Source: Microvirga flocculans ATCC BAA-817 | GTDB lineage: Bacteria; Pseudomonadota; Alphaproteobacteria; Rhizobiales; Beijerinckiaceae | Assembly: GCF_000518665.1 (NCBI RefSeq) | Contig: NZ_JAEA01000002.1 | Location: forward strand, 310,001-374,000 | Reading direction: 5' to 3' | Length of the DNA stretch: 64,000 bases | Shown here: positions 62,747 through 64,000 of the stretch, piece after piece | Position numbering within the stretch: position 1 is the first letter of the stretch | How the letters are laid out: every line of letters starts with the position of its first letter | Notes under the pieces: model-generated | The model's input: only the letters and a program-made list of their open reading frames with translations | Told to the model about the DNA's origin: nothing | The model's database searches: none | Made by a program: the position numbers and the translations under genes

Positions 62747-64000
62747 GTGTCCACCCTCCGTCACCTGCAGGCAGCAGGTTTAAGCTCGAACCGGATCGAC
62801 ATGGTCTTCATGGGGGATGGATATACGTCTTCCGAGATCGGCACGACTTATGCAGCGCAGGTTCAGGGTCTGCTTAGCTACATGTTCAACGGAAGCCTCT
62901 TAAGCGAGCCCTTCGGTCGTTATCGGAATTTTTTCAATATTCATTCTATTGATGTCGTATCGAACGAGTCCGGTGCGGATGATCCGTCCAGAGGGATTTT
63001 AAGGGATACGGCTCTCGACGCGAGCTACAGTGGCCGGGCACTCAATATCAATCTCGACAAGGTAGATGCCATCGAGCAAGACGTCCTGCGATCTGCTGGT
63101 TTCGCCTCCGAGATGCGCTTTATTCTCGTCAACAGCGAGGCTTATGGCGGAGCGGGTTACGACTCCGGTATTTATTCCGCAGGCAACGAGCAGGCCTACG
63201 AGATAGCCCTTCATGAGATCGCCCATGCCTTTACTGGACTTGGCGACGAATATGATTATGGGGCGGTTGGCGCCTATGCCGGTAACGAACCATTCTATGC
63301 CAATGTGACAAAGGATCCTGCCGGTACCAAATGGGCCAAATGGTTAGGCTATAACCAGCCTAGTATCGGCACCATTGGTGCTTATGAAGGCGCATATTAT
63401 CATGCAACTGGGGTCTATCGCCCTTCGCTCGATTCCAAGATGAAAACATTAGGGCGTCCCTTCGATGTCGTGTCGCGGGAGCAGTTTGTCCTCAAGTTTT
63501 ACGAATTCGTCGATCCGTTAGACGGCTACACCAACAACTGGGTTACACATCATAACCCTACCACTTTTTTCGTCGATACCGTCGATCCTGCCGTGATCAA
63601 GGTCGACTGGACCTTGGATGGCAAGACATTCGCCAATCTGGGCGAGACCTTCCATGTCGCCAAGGACAATTACGGTTTCGGAACCCATACTCTGCAGGCC
63701 AGGGCCTATGACCCGACCGACTGGGTGAGGGGGGACCGCAGCTCGCTGGAACAGACCGTTAGCTGGGTCATTACGAACGATTTCCTGCTGACCGGCGATA
63801 GCGGAGCCGACCATCTTCGCGGCAATGCGAAAGCCAATGAAATTCAGGGGCGAGCCGGAAACGATAAAATCTGGGGCGGGAGCGGTAACGACAAGATCTG
63901 GAGCGGGGACGGCAATGATATGCTGCTCGGTGGCACGGGCCGGGACGTTTTCGTATTCGATACCAGACCGAGCAAGTTCTCGAATAGGGATAGGATCGTC
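62747..64000 (+). CDS. M64-type zinc metallopeptidase with RTX repeats, 3'-truncated by window edge
   Basis: Open frame of 418 codons running off the window. The N-terminal part resembles peptidase M64 (IgA peptidase family): NRIDMVFMGDGYTSSEIG, FNIHSIDVVSNESGADDP and the zinc motif H156-E-I-A-H160 followed by GLGDEY. The C-terminal part visible from about residue 345 has RTX nonapeptides (QGRAGNDKIWGGSGNDKIW, SGDGNDMLLGGTGRD), which bind calcium and usually mark type I secretion substrates. No N-terminal signal peptide is present, in keeping with type I export. The GTG at 62747 has GAGG 7 bases upstream. Codon use is visibly AT-richer than its neighbours (many TTT, ATT, TTA), suggesting transfer. 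Confidence 0.88.
   Translation, partial: MSTLRHLQAAGLSSNRIDMVFMGDGYTSSEIGTTYAAQVQGLLSYMFNGSLLSEPFGRYRNFFNIHSIDVVSNESGADDPSRGILRDTALDASYSGRALNINLDKVDAIEQDVLRSAGFASEMRFILVNSEAYGGAGYDSGIYSAGNEQAYEIALHEIAHAFTGLGDEYDYGAVGAYAGNEPFYANVTKDPAGTKWAKWLGYNQPSIGTIGAYEGAYYHATGVYRPSLDSKMKTLGRPFDVVSREQFVLKFYEFVDPLDGYTNNWVTHHNPTTFFVDTVDPAVIKVDWTLDGKTFANLGETFHVAKDNYGFGTHTLQARAYDPTDWVRGDRSSLEQTVSWVITNDFLLTGDSGADHLRGNAKANEIQGRAGNDKIWGGSGNDKIWSGDGNDMLLGGTGRDVFVFDTRPSKFSNRDRIV

Overview
The window is a high-GC alphaproteobacterial chromosome segment. Gene order, the two-piece permuted tmRNA, CtrA-type and MraZ-type sites, and the lineage-typical small families (DUF4169, RHH, alpha-type SspB) point to Hyphomicrobiales (Rhizobiales). 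My closest impression is Methylobacteriaceae, near Microvirga; that is inference from recall, not a search. Almost everything is housekeeping chromosome. The most foreign-looking gene is at the right edge.

Left part (1-11900). A truncated SDR oxidoreductase is followed by a small Rap1a/Tai-like exported protein on the opposite strand, then AMP nucleosidase (amn). Next is a methionine-cycle cluster: an ArsR-type regulator fused to a methyltransferase domain with an AT-rich palindrome just ahead of its start, metF (broken by a one-base frameshift in this sequence), and cobalamin-dependent metH. On the minus strand lie an AmpD-like amidase, a TerB/J-domain protein and a glycine-zipper lipoprotein with a clear terminator. 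A lytic transglycosylase and the RNase P RNA gene rnpB then lead into the division cluster.

Division and cell-wall cluster (12217-31060). mraZ-rsmH-ftsL-ftsI-murE-murF-mraY-murD-ftsW-murG-murC-murB-ddl-ftsQ-ftsA-ftsZ run in one direction, mostly with start/stop overlaps. They carry UDP-muramyl-peptide synthesis (MurE with the meso-DAP DNPR signature), lipid I/II formation, septal transpeptidation and Z-ring assembly. Three 10-bp-spaced repeats ahead of mraZ fit a MraZ operator. The unit ends at a strong terminator after ftsZ. A perfect TTAA-N7-TTAA CtrA box lies just beyond it, in the lpxC upstream region. lpxC, bamD and recN follow.

Middle (35067-53500). Between recN and ligA is about 3.3 kb of accessory DNA: a 42-residue secreted His-rich peptide, a LysE-type exporter, a LuxR regulator, and a gene-poor GC-rich tract with a good promoter that may encode a structured RNA. 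After ligA come an AraC regulator with AzlCD, aminopeptidase P, two tiny paired proteins, prmA, a cyclopropane-fatty-acid synthase, a UvrD/PcrA helicase, an exported small protein, an acyltransferase, a thioesterase and a D-lactate/glycolate oxidase-type flavoprotein.

Right part (53558-64000). A large AsmA-type protein is convergent with the fumC-DUF4169-RHH operon. An orphan cytochrome P450 follows. Then comes the tmRNA gene ssrA, which I identified from its encoded tag ANDNYAPVAVAA on the minus strand, directly upstream of sspB, the ClpXP adaptor for ssrA-tagged proteins. thyA and a DUF2293 gene run the other way. The window ends inside an M64-type metallopeptidase with RTX repeats whose base composition is clearly less GC-rich than its surroundings.
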